Assembly: GCA_022843025.1 (NCBI GenBank) | Contig: JALHOL010000001.1 | Span: 124,001 to 188,000, forward strand | DNA: 64,000 bases | Source of the DNA: Paracoccaceae bacterium | Lineage (GTDB): Bacteria > Pseudomonadota > Alphaproteobacteria > Rhodobacterales > Rhodobacteraceae | Direction of reading: 5' to 3' | Shown: positions 1 through 8,886 of the stretch, piece by piece | Position numbering within the stretch: position 1 is the first letter of the stretch | Layout of the letters: each line of letters starts with the position of its first letter | The notes under the pieces: model-generated | What the model saw: only the letters and a program-made list of their open reading frames with translations | Told to the model about the DNA's origin: nothing | Databases searched by the model: none | Position numbers and translations under genes: made by a program

Positions 1-845
1 GCGCTGTCGGATTCCACCCGGTTTTCGACGATGCGAAAGCCGTACTTTCCAGCAGCATCGGCCAGATAAACCGCCGTATCATCCCGTGATTGCAGGGATT
101 GCGCCAACCGCAGCGCGCGCACCGTATCGCTGCCGCGATCAAGCCGTTCCAGAGCCTGCCCCATATAGACAAGGATTGTGTGGCGCTCTGGCGCGCTTTC
201 GGCGCGCAAATAGGCATTCACAGCAGCAAAATAGGACCGCTCGCGATAACTGCGTTGATCAGGGCCCTCGGACTCGCCCGCCGCCAGCAACAGCCGGGCA
301 TATTCCGCCCAATCCCCCGCCGCGTCCGTCAAGTTGATCGCTGCGCCAACAAAGCGCGACGCGGTGTCGAAATCCCCCGACATCTCGGCATCCATAGCTG
401 CCGCCATCAGATCAGGCGCGGTCCAGTCGCCGGTCATGTGATCGCCCGCGAGACCTGCCGCCTGCTGGGTTACCGAAGACAGTTCCCAATCCTGCACAAA
501 GCCGATCTCGCCACGCCGCAGCCTTGCCCGATCAGCCGCACCATCGGCGGCACGCAGCACATAGGCCGAAATCGCCCCGGCATAAGGCGCGCCTTCGCCC
601 GGCCCGGCCTTCAGAAAACAGCTTCCGTTCCGCCCGTTGAAAGTAAACGCCTCGCAGCTTGTATTGGCCAGACAGGCCCGTTCGCAGGCCTCTAGCGTGG
701 TGTCAAAGGCTGATGCGAAATCGCCTCCCGGCAGGTCCATGTCCTGCGACAGAACCAGCCGTTTCGATGGCACAAGGTCCTGTGCCAAGGCGGGGATGCT
801 GGAAAATGACAGAAGGGCGGAAATCAGAAGGGCATGGATACGCAT
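1..845 (-). CDS. Alpha-2-macroglobulin family protein with PAN domain, N-terminal part (truncated by window edge)
   Basis: The reading frame runs leftward from an ATG at 845 off the window edge, so only about 281 N-terminal residues are visible. It begins with a Sec signal peptide (MRIHALLISALLSFSSIPALA, cleavage before QDLV), followed by a PAN/Apple-like module with CERACLANTSCEAFTFN and a further Cys in GSCFLKAG, then a helical region rich in Ala. The last visible residues are FRIVENRVESDS, which I recognise from Rhodobacterales alpha-2-macroglobulin (YfaS/COG2373-like) proteins, where this passage precedes the macroglobulin domains. Those proteins are periplasmic, are usually about 1,800 residues long and are thought to trap proteases together with peptidoglycan enzymes. 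The family call rests on the PAN module plus that short signature; thioester and MG domains lie outside the window. Confidence 0.75.
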   Translation of the reverse strand, partial: MRIHALLISALLSFSSIPALAQDLVPSKRLVLSQDMDLPGGDFASAFDTTLEACERACLANTSCEAFTFNGRNGSCFLKAGPGEGAPYAGAISAYVLRAADGAADRARLRRGEIGFVQDWELSSVTQQAAGLAGDHMTGDWTAPDLMAAAMDAEMSGDFDTASRFVGAAINLTDAAGDWAEYARLLLAAGESEGPDQRSYRERSYFAAVNAYLRAESAPERHTILVYMGQALERLDRGSDTVRALRLAQSLQSRDDTAVYLADAAGKYGFRIVENRVESDS

Positions 846-994
846 GACGGCACCGTGGTTGGCTGGAACGCGTCCGATGCTGGCATGTCCACCTACCGGC
901 TGGCAATGAGTCGTCCGGTTTCCACCGCCGTTTACCGCTGGTTTACCGACCTCGCAGATGCTGGCCAAAGGACCAGCAGGGAATCGCATAGGCC

Positions 995-3529
995 ATGACA
1001 TCGGCAGAAAGACTGGCTCAGGAACGCCGCGCCCGTATGGCGGCGGAGCGGCATCTGGAATGGAAAAGCCGCGAACTCGCCGCGGCCAATGAAAAGCTGG
1101 CCTTGCAGGCGCGCGCGCTTTCAGACCTCGTGGTCGAAGAACGCCAATCTGCCCGTGCTGCCCGGTCTGAGGCTGCACGATTGAAGGGGCAGAACGAACG
1201 CTATGTCGGCGATCTGGATCGCGCCCACACCACGGCCGTCATGGCCGAGCGCCGCCTTCGCACCTCGATCGACATCATTCGCGACGGCTTCGCCGTCTTT
1301 GATGCGGAGAACCGGCTTCTTTTGGCGAACCGCGCCTGGATGCATCCTTTTGCAGAAGGTGCCATCTCGCCCGGCATGGCCTATCGTGATCTGCTGGCCA
1401 CCGTCGCGCCGCTGTTGCGGCTGGATCAGGAGGTTGACCTCTGGATCGATGCGATGTGTGACCGCATCGCCGGGGATGACATCCCGCCCGTGGAACTTTC
1501 CCTTCAATCGGGCCGCTGGATCCGGCTTGAGGATCGGCGCGCCCGCGACGGTGACCGCGTCTGCCTGGCCATCGACATTACAGCCGAAATGCGCCTGCGC
1601 GCGGCGGTTGAGGCGATCCCCGATGGATTCGTGATCTTTGACAGCCAGGATCGCCTGATCATGTGCAATCAGCGCTACCGTGATCTGTATGCGCTGTCAC
1701 ATGAACTGATCCGCCCGGGAATACGGTTCGAAGACCTGCTTCGTTCAAGCCTTGGTAACGGCCTGCATGCCGATGCCCTTGGCCGGGAAGAAGCGTGGAT
1801 CACGGAACGACTGGCGGAGTATCGCGCCGCGTCGGGCGCGGTGGAGCAGCGCTTTACCGATGGCCGCTGGATCCGTGCGCAGGATCACGTCACCCCCGAT
1901 GGTGGCCGTGTCGGTTTGCGCAGCGACATCACCCCCGAACGCGGTGCACAGGAAACCCTGCTTGCTGCCCGCGCCGCAGCCGAGGCCGCAAACCGCGCCA
2001 AATCCGCCTTCCTTGCCAACATGAGCCATGAAATCCGCACGCCCATGAACGGCGTCGTCGGCATGGCCGAACTGCTGTGCGGCACCGACCTGACCGAAGA
2101 ACAGCGCCTGTTTGCCGAAACCATCCGTTCTTCAGGCGAGGCGCTGCTGACGATCATCAACGACATTCTGGACTATTCCAAGATCGAGGCCGGTCATCTG
2201 GCATTGCGCCCGGAACCCTTTGATCTTGAGCGTTTGATCCACGAAACGGCCATCCTATTGCAGCCGCAGGCCCGCGCGAAGGGGATCGAACTGCTGACGG
2301 ATTATGACATGTTCCTGCCAACCCGGCTTGTGGGCGATCCGGGCAGGTTGCGGCAGGTGCTGACCAATCTGATGGGCAATGCGGTGAAGTTCACCCAAAC
2401 GGGTCATGTCCTTGTGCGTGTCGTCGGGATCCAGCCCTTTGATGGCACGGCCCGGCTGCACATCACGGTGGAAGATACCGGCATCGGCATTGCAACCGAA
2501 CAGCTGGAACGCATCTTTGACGAATTCACCCAGGTCGATGATGCCGCCAACCGCCGGTACGAAGGCACCGGGCTGGGCCTTGCCATCACCCGCCGCCTGA
2601 TCACCCGGATGGAAGGGGAGATGTGGGTGGAAAGCGAACCGGGCAGCGGGTCCTGTTTCGGTTTTGCGCTGACCCTGCCCGTGGCGGAAGAGGCGCTTCC
2701 GGCCCGAGTGCCCACCAGCCTGCGCCGCCTGCTGCTTTGTGCAGGCAATCCGACCAACCGCACGATCATCGAACGCCAACTGTCCCCGTTCGGCATAGAC
2801 TTGACCGCCTGCCGCAGCGGGGATGAGGCGCTGGATCGTGCCCTGTCCGGTCTGGATGCGGCCATCCTCGTGGATCACGGAGCGGACAGTCTGGACGGCC
2901 TTGCCCTGTGTCGGGCCCTTGCGCATAGGGGCGCGGCACAGCCGCGGATCCTGATGGTCACGCCCGACCACCTGCCCGATGCCGAGGCCGCAAGGCAGGC
3001 GGGTATCCTGCACGAAATCCTTGTCAAACCTGTACTGCGGGCCGATCTGTACCGCGCCCTGACGCGGCAGACGGGCAGCACGATCCCGCTTGCGGCAACC
3101 ACATCGCCAGCAAACCGCCGCATGCGCGTGCTGGCCGCCGAAGACAACAAGACCAACCAGCTTGTCCTTGCCAAGATGGTGCGCGACCTGGATCTTGATC
3201 TGCGCTTTGCCGACAATGGCCGTCAGGCAGTGGATGTCTGGCAGGACTTCCATCCTGACCTGATCTTCATGGATATCTCTATGCCCGAACTGGACGGCTG
3301 CGCCGCATCAAGCGAAATTCGCAGCATTGAAAGCGGGCGCGCCAGGGTGCCGATCATCGCCCTTACTGCGCATGCGATGGAAGATGACAGCGTCCGGTTT
3401 CTTGCCGCCGGGATTGACCGCCACCTGACCAAACCGCTGCGCAAATCCGCGCTGGTCGAAGTGCTTTTGCATTACTGCCCGCCTGATGCCGTGCTTGGCC
3501 CCGTCGCGGCGCAAAGCACCGCAGCCTGA
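995..3529 (+). CDS. Hybrid sensor histidine kinase, cytosolic, two PAS-like and two receiver domains
   Basis: An 844-residue protein with no membrane segment. Residues 1-85 form an Ala/Glu/Arg-rich helix, probably coiled coil. Two PAS-like modules follow (about 90-200 and 205-315; each holds a FAVFDAENRLL / FVIFDSQDRLI type strand and ends in a GRWIR motif). HisKA carries the phospho-acceptor in SHEIRTPMNG (His345); the ATPase domain has LMGNAVKFT (N box), DTGIG and GTGLGLAI. The first receiver (about 578-695) is degenerate: the acidic pair after the first strand is replaced by CAGN. The second (about 710-830) is complete, with AEDNKTNQ and phospho-acceptor Asp760 in FMDISMPELDG. It should sense a cytosolic signal and phosphorylate its own C-terminal receiver; no partner regulator or phosphotransfer protein is adjacent, so the output is unknown. 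It converges with yaaA with 8 bp between stops. Confidence 0.92.
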   Translation: MTSAERLAQERRARMAAERHLEWKSRELAAANEKLALQARALSDLVVEERQSARAARSEAARLKGQNERYVGDLDRAHTTAVMAERRLRTSIDIIRDGFAVFDAENRLLLANRAWMHPFAEGAISPGMAYRDLLATVAPLLRLDQEVDLWIDAMCDRIAGDDIPPVELSLQSGRWIRLEDRRARDGDRVCLAIDITAEMRLRAAVEAIPDGFVIFDSQDRLIMCNQRYRDLYALSHELIRPGIRFEDLLRSSLGNGLHADALGREEAWITERLAEYRAASGAVEQRFTDGRWIRAQDHVTPDGGRVGLRSDITPERGAQETLLAARAAAEAANRAKSAFLANMSHEIRTPMNGVVGMAELLCGTDLTEEQRLFAETIRSSGEALLTIINDILDYSKIEAGHLALRPEPFDLERLIHETAILLQPQARAKGIELLTDYDMFLPTRLVGDPGRLRQVLTNLMGNAVKFTQTGHVLVRVVGIQPFDGTARLHITVEDTGIGIATEQLERIFDEFTQVDDAANRRYEGTGLGLAITRRLITRMEGEMWVESEPGSGSCFGFALTLPVAEEALPARVPTSLRRLLLCAGNPTNRTIIERQLSPFGIDLTACRSGDEALDRALSGLDAAILVDHGADSLDGLALCRALAHRGAAQPRILMVTPDHLPDAEAARQAGILHEILVKPVLRADLYRALTRQTGSTIPLAATTSPANRRMRVLAAEDNKTNQLVLAKMVRDLDLDLRFADNGRQAVDVWQDFHPDLIFMDISMPELDGCAASSEIRSIESGRARVPIIALTAHAMEDDSVRFLAAGIDRHLTKPLRKSALVEVLLHYCPPDAVLGPVAAQSTAA

Positions 3530-3537
3530 CTGGTGTT

Positions 3538-4332
3538 TCAGGCGGCGACCTCTGCCACCTGATCGCGCAGGAACACCAGCCGGTCGCCCGAAGACCGGTC
3601 CGGCGCAAAGGCATAACCGCCGGTGTCAAATCCGCGCAGATCATCGGCATTGGTCAGGCGATGTTCGGCGATGAACCGCGCCATCGCGCCCCGGGCCTTT
3701 TTGGCAAAGAAGGAAATCACCTTCGCCTCTGCCCCGCGCCCTTCCAGGAAGACAGGCGTGATTACCCGAATTTTCAACGCCTTGGCGTCCACCGCGCCAA
3801 AGTATTCCTGCGATGCACAGTTCACAAGAATATCCGTTCCCGCCTCGGCCGCTGCGGCGTTCAGCGCCCGCGCGATCCGGTTGCCCCACCAGGCGTAAAG
3901 ATCGGCGCCTTTAGGGTTTGCCAGCCTGCTGCCCATTTCCAACCGGTAGGGCTGTATCAAATCCAGCGGGCGCAGCAGACCGTAAAGGCCAGACAGGATC
4001 CGCAACCGATCCTGTGCCCAGCGCAGCGCATCTGCATCCAGCGTCCGCGCTTCCAGCCCGGCATAGGTATCCCCGTCAAAGCAAAACGCCGCAGGCTTCA
4101 CCGCCGCGGTATCGGGTTTGGCCGAAAAGGCAGCGAACCGTTCCGCGTTCAGTTTGGCCAGCGGTTCGGAAATCGCCATCAGCTTGCGCAGATCGGCCAC
4201 GCTTAACCCGCGCGCGATCCGCGCCAGCTTTGCGGCATCGGCGGCAAAGACAGGCTGTGTCGGCTCCAGACCCGCAGGCAGGGCGCGGGGTTCTTCATCC
4301 AGCCGTTTCGCGGGGGAAATCACGGTCAACAT
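3538..4332 (-). CDS. yaaA: Peroxide stress protein YaaA (DUF328)
   Basis: 264 residues, the usual family length (about 255), starting MLTVISPAKRLDEEP as in YaaA proteins (MLxxxSPAKxLD). Other family signatures visible are ALRWAQDRLRILSGLYGLLRPLDLIQPYRLEMGSRL split over residues about 100-140, NCASQEYF, and a C-terminal Lys-rich segment (SFFAKKARGAMARF). YaaA limits free intracellular iron and DNA damage during hydrogen peroxide stress in E. coli and binds DNA. Its start has a good ribosome binding site (AAAGGAG, 6 bases before ATG). It lies 33 bp downstream of recQ on the same strand, so helicase and peroxide protection may share a transcript. Confidence 0.93.
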   Translation of the reverse strand: MLTVISPAKRLDEEPRALPAGLEPTQPVFAADAAKLARIARGLSVADLRKLMAISEPLAKLNAERFAAFSAKPDTAAVKPAAFCFDGDTYAGLEARTLDADALRWAQDRLRILSGLYGLLRPLDLIQPYRLEMGSRLANPKGADLYAWWGNRIARALNAAAAEAGTDILVNCASQEYFGAVDAKALKIRVITPVFLEGRGAEAKVISFFAKKARGAMARFIAEHRLTNADDLRGFDTGGYAFAPDRSSGDRLVFLRDQVAEVAA

Positions 4333-4365
4333 TGCAGGCTCCTTTACCGAACCATCTAGTTTTGC

Positions 4366-6408
4366 TCACGCCTCGCGCAAGACATCCAGAAACGCCTGCC
4401 CGAACCGTTCAACCTTCTGCTCACCCATGCCTTGAATCCGTTCCAGATCGGATAGGCTGGCAGGTCGCCGTTCGGCGATCAACCGAAGGGTGGAGTGTGT
4501 CACGGACAGAAACTTCCCCGTCCCATCTTCGCCCCGCGACAGCGCCAGTTGCGCGTCGGCCAGTCGGTCGAATACTTGCCCGGCAGGCCGCCCGGCAAGC
4601 CGCATCCGTTGCGGGTGCAGAATTTCAGCTGCGCCGTTGATCACCTCTAGGAAGGCGGCACCATAGCTTTCCAGCTTTTTCGCCCCCACCCCGGTGATCC
4701 CGGCCATCCCATCCAGATCGGCAGGGCGTTTTTCGGCCATCTCGATCAGTGTGCGGTCTGGAAAGATCACATAGGCAGGCACGCCTGCCGCCTCCGCCAG
4801 CGCACGGCGCTTGGCCTTCAGGGCCGACAGAAGCGGCGCATCCTCATCGGCCACCAGCGCCCGCACGGCCACCCGTGGCTGGGCCGAGGAGATGGTATCC
4901 CGGCGCAGGGTGATGCTTTCCTCTCCCCGCAAGATCGGCCGCGCGGCATCGGTCATCCGCAGCGCGCCATGGCGTTCCGTATCCGGGCGCACCAGATCGC
5001 GGCCCATCATTTGCCGGAACACCGCTCCCCATGCGGCCTTGGTCAGATCGCGCCCGACGGCAAAGGTCGGCAACTTGTCATGCCCGCGTTCGCGAACCTT
5101 TTCCGTCGCGCTGCCGGTCAGGATGTCGATCAGATGCCCCGCGCCGAACCATTCCCCCGTCCGCAGGATGGCCGACAAGGCCTTTCGCACCGCCTCAGTC
5201 GCGTCGAATAGGTCGGCCGGGCGGTCGCAGAGATCGCAATTGCCGCAGGGCGCGGCAGTTTCGCCAAAATAGCCCAGCAGAACCTGACGGCGGCATTTCA
5301 TCGCCTCGGCCAACCCCAACAGTGCGTTCAGCCGCGCGTGATCGGCGGCCTTGCGGTCGGGTGGGGCAAGGCCTTCATCAATCTGGCTGCGGCGCAGGCG
5401 AATGTCGTCCGGGCCATAGAGCGTCATGGTTTCCGCCGCCGCGCCATCGCGGCCTGCGCGACCGATTTCCTGATAATACCCTTCAATCGACTTGGGCAGG
5501 TCGGCATGGGCGACCCAGCGGATATCGGGTTTGTCGATCCCCATCCCGAAGGCCACGGTCGCGACCACAATCAGCCCATCCTCGCGCTGAAAGCGCATCT
5601 CGACCTGACGGCGGTCTTCCCGGTCCATCCCACCGTGGTAGAAACAGGCGGCATGCCCCTCTTCGCGCAAGGCCTGTGCCAGCGTTTCGGTCTTGGCCCG
5701 CGTGGCGCAGTAGACAATCCCCGATTGCCCCTTTCGCGCAGCGGCAAATCGCAGAACTTGCGTACGGGGATTGTCCTTTACCGCAAATGCGAGGTGGATG
5801 TTGGGCCTGTCGAAACCGCGCAGAAAGGTTTCCGGCATCATTCCGTCGAAGAGGCGCGTCACAATTTCGGCCCGCGTTTCCTCATCTGCGGTGGCTGTGA
5901 ATGCAGCCAACGGCACGCCCAGACTGCGCCGCAACTCGCCGATGCGCAGGTAATCAGGGCGGAAGTCATGGCCCCACTGGCTTACGCAATGCGCTTCATC
6001 CACGGCGATCAGGGTGGTTTTGATCCGCCGTAGCATCGGCAGGGTGGCGGCAGAGGCTAAGCGTTCCGGCGCCATGTACAAAAGTTTCAGCCGGCCTTCA
6101 TCCAGCGCGGCGAAAACCTCTTCCGTCTCGGACTCGGTATTTCCGGATGTCAGGGCCCCCGCTTCAACCCCCGCTTCGCGCAAGGACCGGACCTGATCCC
6201 GCATCAGCGCGATCAAGGGGGAGATCACGACCGTAACCCCGTCACGGCACAGGGCGGGCAGTTGAAAGCACAGCGACTTGCCGCCACCCGTGGGCATGAT
6301 CGCCAACGTGTTCCGCCCGGCGAGAACGGCATCCACAATCTCTTCTTGGCCGGGGCGAAAGCCCGGAAAGCCAAAGATCGATTGAAGCAGCGTCTGCGGT
6401 TCAGTCAT
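4366..6408 (-). CDS. recQ: ATP-dependent DNA helicase RecQ with two HRDC domains
   Basis: 680 residues from the ATG at 6408 (MTEPQTLLQSIFGFPGFRPG); an upstream GTG at 6450 would add 14 unconserved residues, so I prefer the ATG. Walker A is TGGGKS (40-45), Walker B DEAH (137-140) followed by CVSQWGHDFR, the aromatic-rich loop; motif VI is QEIGRAGRDG. The RecQ zinc module is CRRQVLLGYF...CGNCDLC. After a winged-helix region, two HRDC domains follow near the C-terminus, each ending in a helix-hairpin-like signature (GITGVGAKKLESYG and RIQGMGEQKVERFG). E. coli RecQ has one HRDC; Neisseria and Deinococcus have three. It acts 3'-5' in RecF-pathway recombination and fork repair. Probable operon yggT-recQ-yaaA. 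Confidence 0.96.
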   Translation of the reverse strand: MTEPQTLLQSIFGFPGFRPGQEEIVDAVLAGRNTLAIMPTGGGKSLCFQLPALCRDGVTVVISPLIALMRDQVRSLREAGVEAGALTSGNTESETEEVFAALDEGRLKLLYMAPERLASAATLPMLRRIKTTLIAVDEAHCVSQWGHDFRPDYLRIGELRRSLGVPLAAFTATADEETRAEIVTRLFDGMMPETFLRGFDRPNIHLAFAVKDNPRTQVLRFAAARKGQSGIVYCATRAKTETLAQALREEGHAACFYHGGMDREDRRQVEMRFQREDGLIVVATVAFGMGIDKPDIRWVAHADLPKSIEGYYQEIGRAGRDGAAAETMTLYGPDDIRLRRSQIDEGLAPPDRKAADHARLNALLGLAEAMKCRRQVLLGYFGETAAPCGNCDLCDRPADLFDATEAVRKALSAILRTGEWFGAGHLIDILTGSATEKVRERGHDKLPTFAVGRDLTKAAWGAVFRQMMGRDLVRPDTERHGALRMTDAARPILRGEESITLRRDTISSAQPRVAVRALVADEDAPLLSALKAKRRALAEAAGVPAYVIFPDRTLIEMAEKRPADLDGMAGITGVGAKKLESYGAAFLEVINGAAEILHPQRMRLAGRPAGQVFDRLADAQLALSRGEDGTGKFLSVTHSTLRLIAERRPASLSDLERIQGMGEQKVERFGQAFLDVLREA

Positions 6409-6471
6409 GGGCCCGGAATCATCAAGCGGCGGGCCAAGGATCGCCCGCACGCGGTTTACGCAATATCAAGA

Positions 6472-6759
6472 TCAGACGAAGGCCGAGGCGTTGTTGATCA
6501 GGATGATCCGCAGCGCATAAACCCCAATCAGCACAACCAGCGGTGCAAGATCCAGTCCGCCCATCTGCGGCAGAACCGACCGGACACGGGAATAGATCGG
6601 CTCCAGGATGCGGTTCAAACCATCCCAAATCTGGGCCACAATCGGCTGGCGCAGGTTGAGCACCTGAAAATTGATCAGCCAGCTCATGATGATATGGGCC
6701 AGGATGATCCATTGGGCGATATCCAGGATCAGAAGCAGAATTTGCAGGATCGAGGTCAT
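6472..6759 (-). CDS. yggT: YggT family membrane protein
   Basis: 95 residues with two hydrophobic stretches, ILQILLLILDIAQWIILAHI near the N-terminus and LAPLVVLIGVYALRIIL near the C-terminus, separated by the family's conserved NPIYxxIRxxLP-like motif, here LEPIYSRVRSVLPQMGG. This is the standard YggT architecture and length. The start at 6759 is chosen because AGGAGG-like sequence (CGGAGG) lies about 8 bases upstream; longer readings of the frame are unconserved. YggT proteins are inner-membrane proteins linked to osmotic shock tolerance or cell-division membrane organisation; the precise role here is not shown. It precedes recQ on the same strand. Confidence 0.9.
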   Translation of the reverse strand: MTSILQILLLILDIAQWIILAHIIMSWLINFQVLNLRQPIVAQIWDGLNRILEPIYSRVRSVLPQMGGLDLAPLVVLIGVYALRIILINNASAFV

Positions 6760-6895
6760 TCCGGGGCCTCCGCATACTATGGGTTGTGTGCAGAGGTAGC
6801 GGCTGGATCGCAAAAGGGCAACGGCCTTCCGCAGCGTTGTGGGTTGACCTTGGCTGTTGCACGGGGCAACCGGGGCCAAGACAGGAGAGTGACCG

Positions 6896-7426
6896 ATGTA
6901 TCCTTTCTTCCGCATGGCAAAAGAGTTGTGGAAGTTCCGCAACGCGCCGCAGTTGCCGCTGCTGGGCACCCATGTCAGCACGCATCGTTGCTGGCCATGG
7001 GATCTTGACCCCTGGGTCGAACTGAACAATGGCCGCACGCTCACGATCTATGACCTTGGGCGCATTCCGCTTGGGATCAGGACCGGATTGAAAGCTGTTC
7101 TGCAGGCAAATCGCTGGGGCCTGACGGTGGCGGGAAACACTGTCCGCTATCGTCGCCGCATCCGCGCCTTTGATGTGGTCACGATGCACAGCCGCTGTGT
7201 CGGCTGGGATCATCGCTTTCTCTATCTGGAACAGTCGATGTGGAAGGGTGATGACTGCACCAGCCACATGATTTTGCGGTCGGCCATCACATCGCCCGAT
7301 GGGATCATCGCACCCGAACGCGTGCTTGCCGCGCTGGGCCAGCCCACCGAAAGCCCACCCTTGCCCGCGTTTGTGCAAGCCTGGATCACAGCCGAAGCTA
7401 CCCGGCCCTGGCCCCCAAATCGCTGA
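6896..7426 (+). CDS. Thioesterase family protein (4HBT-like, THEM6-type)
   Basis: 176 residues starting MYPFFRMAKELWKFR, preceded by CAGGAGAG. The central part (HRCWPWDLDPWVELNNGRTLTIYDLGR) matches the hot-dog fold thioesterases related to THEM6, in which D-x-D/N-x-H/E-x-N-N-G marks the start of the long central helix (here DPWVELNNG). The pattern MHSRCVGWDHRFLYLEQSMW is also typical. Such enzymes hydrolyse acyl-CoA thioesters; the substrate cannot be read from sequence. It is alone on the plus strand between divergent yggT and the downstream transporter. Confidence 0.85.
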   Translation: MYPFFRMAKELWKFRNAPQLPLLGTHVSTHRCWPWDLDPWVELNNGRTLTIYDLGRIPLGIRTGLKAVLQANRWGLTVAGNTVRYRRRIRAFDVVTMHSRCVGWDHRFLYLEQSMWKGDDCTSHMILRSAITSPDGIIAPERVLAALGQPTESPPLPAFVQAWITAEATRPWPPNR

Positions 7427-7515
7427 TTTATCCCACGGCCATGCAAAGGCTTGGCTTGCGTGACGGGCCATTTCACGATTGACTCTGCGCAAAGACCGCA
7501 GGGCAGGGGGCAGGG

Positions 7516-8886
7516 ATGGCAACGGCAGTCAGCGCGAAACGGCGCATCTGGGGTTGGTTCTTTTTCGATTGGGCCAGCCAGCCCTATAACACACTGTTGC
7601 TGACCTTCATCTTTGGCCCCTATTTTGCCGAAATCGCCCGTGGTTATTACATGGGCGAGGGCCTAGATGCCGAGGCCGCGGGTGCCGCCGCACAGGCCTA
7701 TTGGGGTGCCGGGCTTGCCATCGCGTCCGTTGTTGTGGCGATCATCGCTCCGCTCTTGGGTGCGATTGCCGACAGTACGGGTCGCCGGCTGATCTGGGTC
7801 TGGTTCTTTTCCGCCTTCTACATCTTTGGCTCTTACGCGCTGTGGTATATCGCGCCGGGCGGCGACAACCTGTTCTGGGCGGTGCTGTTCTTTGGCCTTG
7901 GCTTCATCGGGATGGAGTTTGCCACCATCTTCACCAACGCCCTGATGCCCAGTCTGGGTGACCATGACGATCTTGGCGCTGTCAGCGGCAGTGGTTTTGC
8001 CTTTGGCTATCTGGGTGGCGTGCTGGCCTTGGCGATCATGCTGGCGCTGTTTGCCGAAAACAGTGCGACAGGAAAAACCTTGATCGGACTTGATCCGCTT
8101 TTCGGGCTGGATCCCGAGGCACGCGAAGGCACCCGCGCCGTCGGCCCATTCACGGCGATTTGGTATCTGGTTTTCATGATCCCGTTCTTTCTTTGGGTAA
8201 AGGAACCGCATACCGAACGCCGCCCGCTGAACTTGTCGGCCGCTTTCTCCAGCCTGCGTGATCTGCTGGCATCCTTGCGGTATCGGGGCAGCCTTTCGGC
8301 TTACCTCGCCTCATCGCTGTTCTATCGCGATGCGCTGAATGCCCTTTACGGCTTTGGCGGGGTCTATGCCTCGGGCGTGCTGGGGTGGGAGATCACGCAG
8401 ATCGGCGTCTTTGGCGTGGTCGGGGCCGTAACAGCCATGATCGCCTCATGGATCGGGGGAAAGGCGGACCGTCGCTTTGGTCCGAAACCGGTGATCGCGT
8501 TCTGCATCGTCGTGCTGATCTGCGTCTGCATCATCATCGTCGGCATGACCCGCGAAAGCCTATGGGGCTTCTCACTGGATCCGGCGGGTGGCACGTCTGA
8601 CCAGATCTTTTTTGCTTGCGGTGCGCTGATTGGCGCGGCGGGTGGTGCGCTACAGGCGGCGAGCCGCACGCTGATGGTGCGCCACACCACCCCTGACCGC
8701 GCGACCGAGGCGTTCGGACTTTATGCCTTGTCGGGCAAGGTGGCCAGCTTCATCTCGCCCGCTCTGATCGCACTGGTAACCGCGGTCAGCGGATCGCAGC
8801 GCATCGGCATCTCTCCGCTGATCGTGATGTTCCTGATCGGCCTTGTTCTGCTATTCTTCGTACGCGCAAGGGGCGAACAGATATGA
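7516..8886 (+). CDS. MFS transporter, UMF1 (Atg22-like) family
   Basis: 456 residues with about twelve membrane segments. The N-terminus GWFFFDWASQPYNTLLLTFIF is the characteristic UMF1/Atg22 opening (FYDWANSAY-type), and loop 2-3 contains APLLGAIADSTGRRL. The family includes yeast Atg22, a vacuolar amino-acid exporter; bacterial members have no settled substrate. RBS GGGGGCAGGG precedes ATG. Its stop overlaps the start of the next gene by 4 bp (ATGA), so transport and the murein endopeptidase are translationally coupled. A role in exporting or recycling small molecules is therefore possible but is inference. Confidence 0.9.
   Translation: MATAVSAKRRIWGWFFFDWASQPYNTLLLTFIFGPYFAEIARGYYMGEGLDAEAAGAAAQAYWGAGLAIASVVVAIIAPLLGAIADSTGRRLIWVWFFSAFYIFGSYALWYIAPGGDNLFWAVLFFGLGFIGMEFATIFTNALMPSLGDHDDLGAVSGSGFAFGYLGGVLALAIMLALFAENSATGKTLIGLDPLFGLDPEAREGTRAVGPFTAIWYLVFMIPFFLWVKEPHTERRPLNLSAAFSSLRDLLASLRYRGSLSAYLASSLFYRDALNALYGFGGVYASGVLGWEITQIGVFGVVGAVTAMIASWIGGKADRRFGPKPVIAFCIVVLICVCIIIVGMTRESLWGFSLDPAGGTSDQIFFACGALIGAAGGALQAASRTLMVRHTTPDRATEAFGLYALSGKVASFISPALIALVTAVSGSQRIGISPLIVMFLIGLVLLFFVRARGEQI

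Noticed and set aside
7600..7625. A fifth copy of the dispersed repeat in reverse orientation (TTCATCTTTGGCCCC)
   Set aside because: It encodes part of the UMF1 transporter and lacks the AATACCC half, so it is a coincidence.
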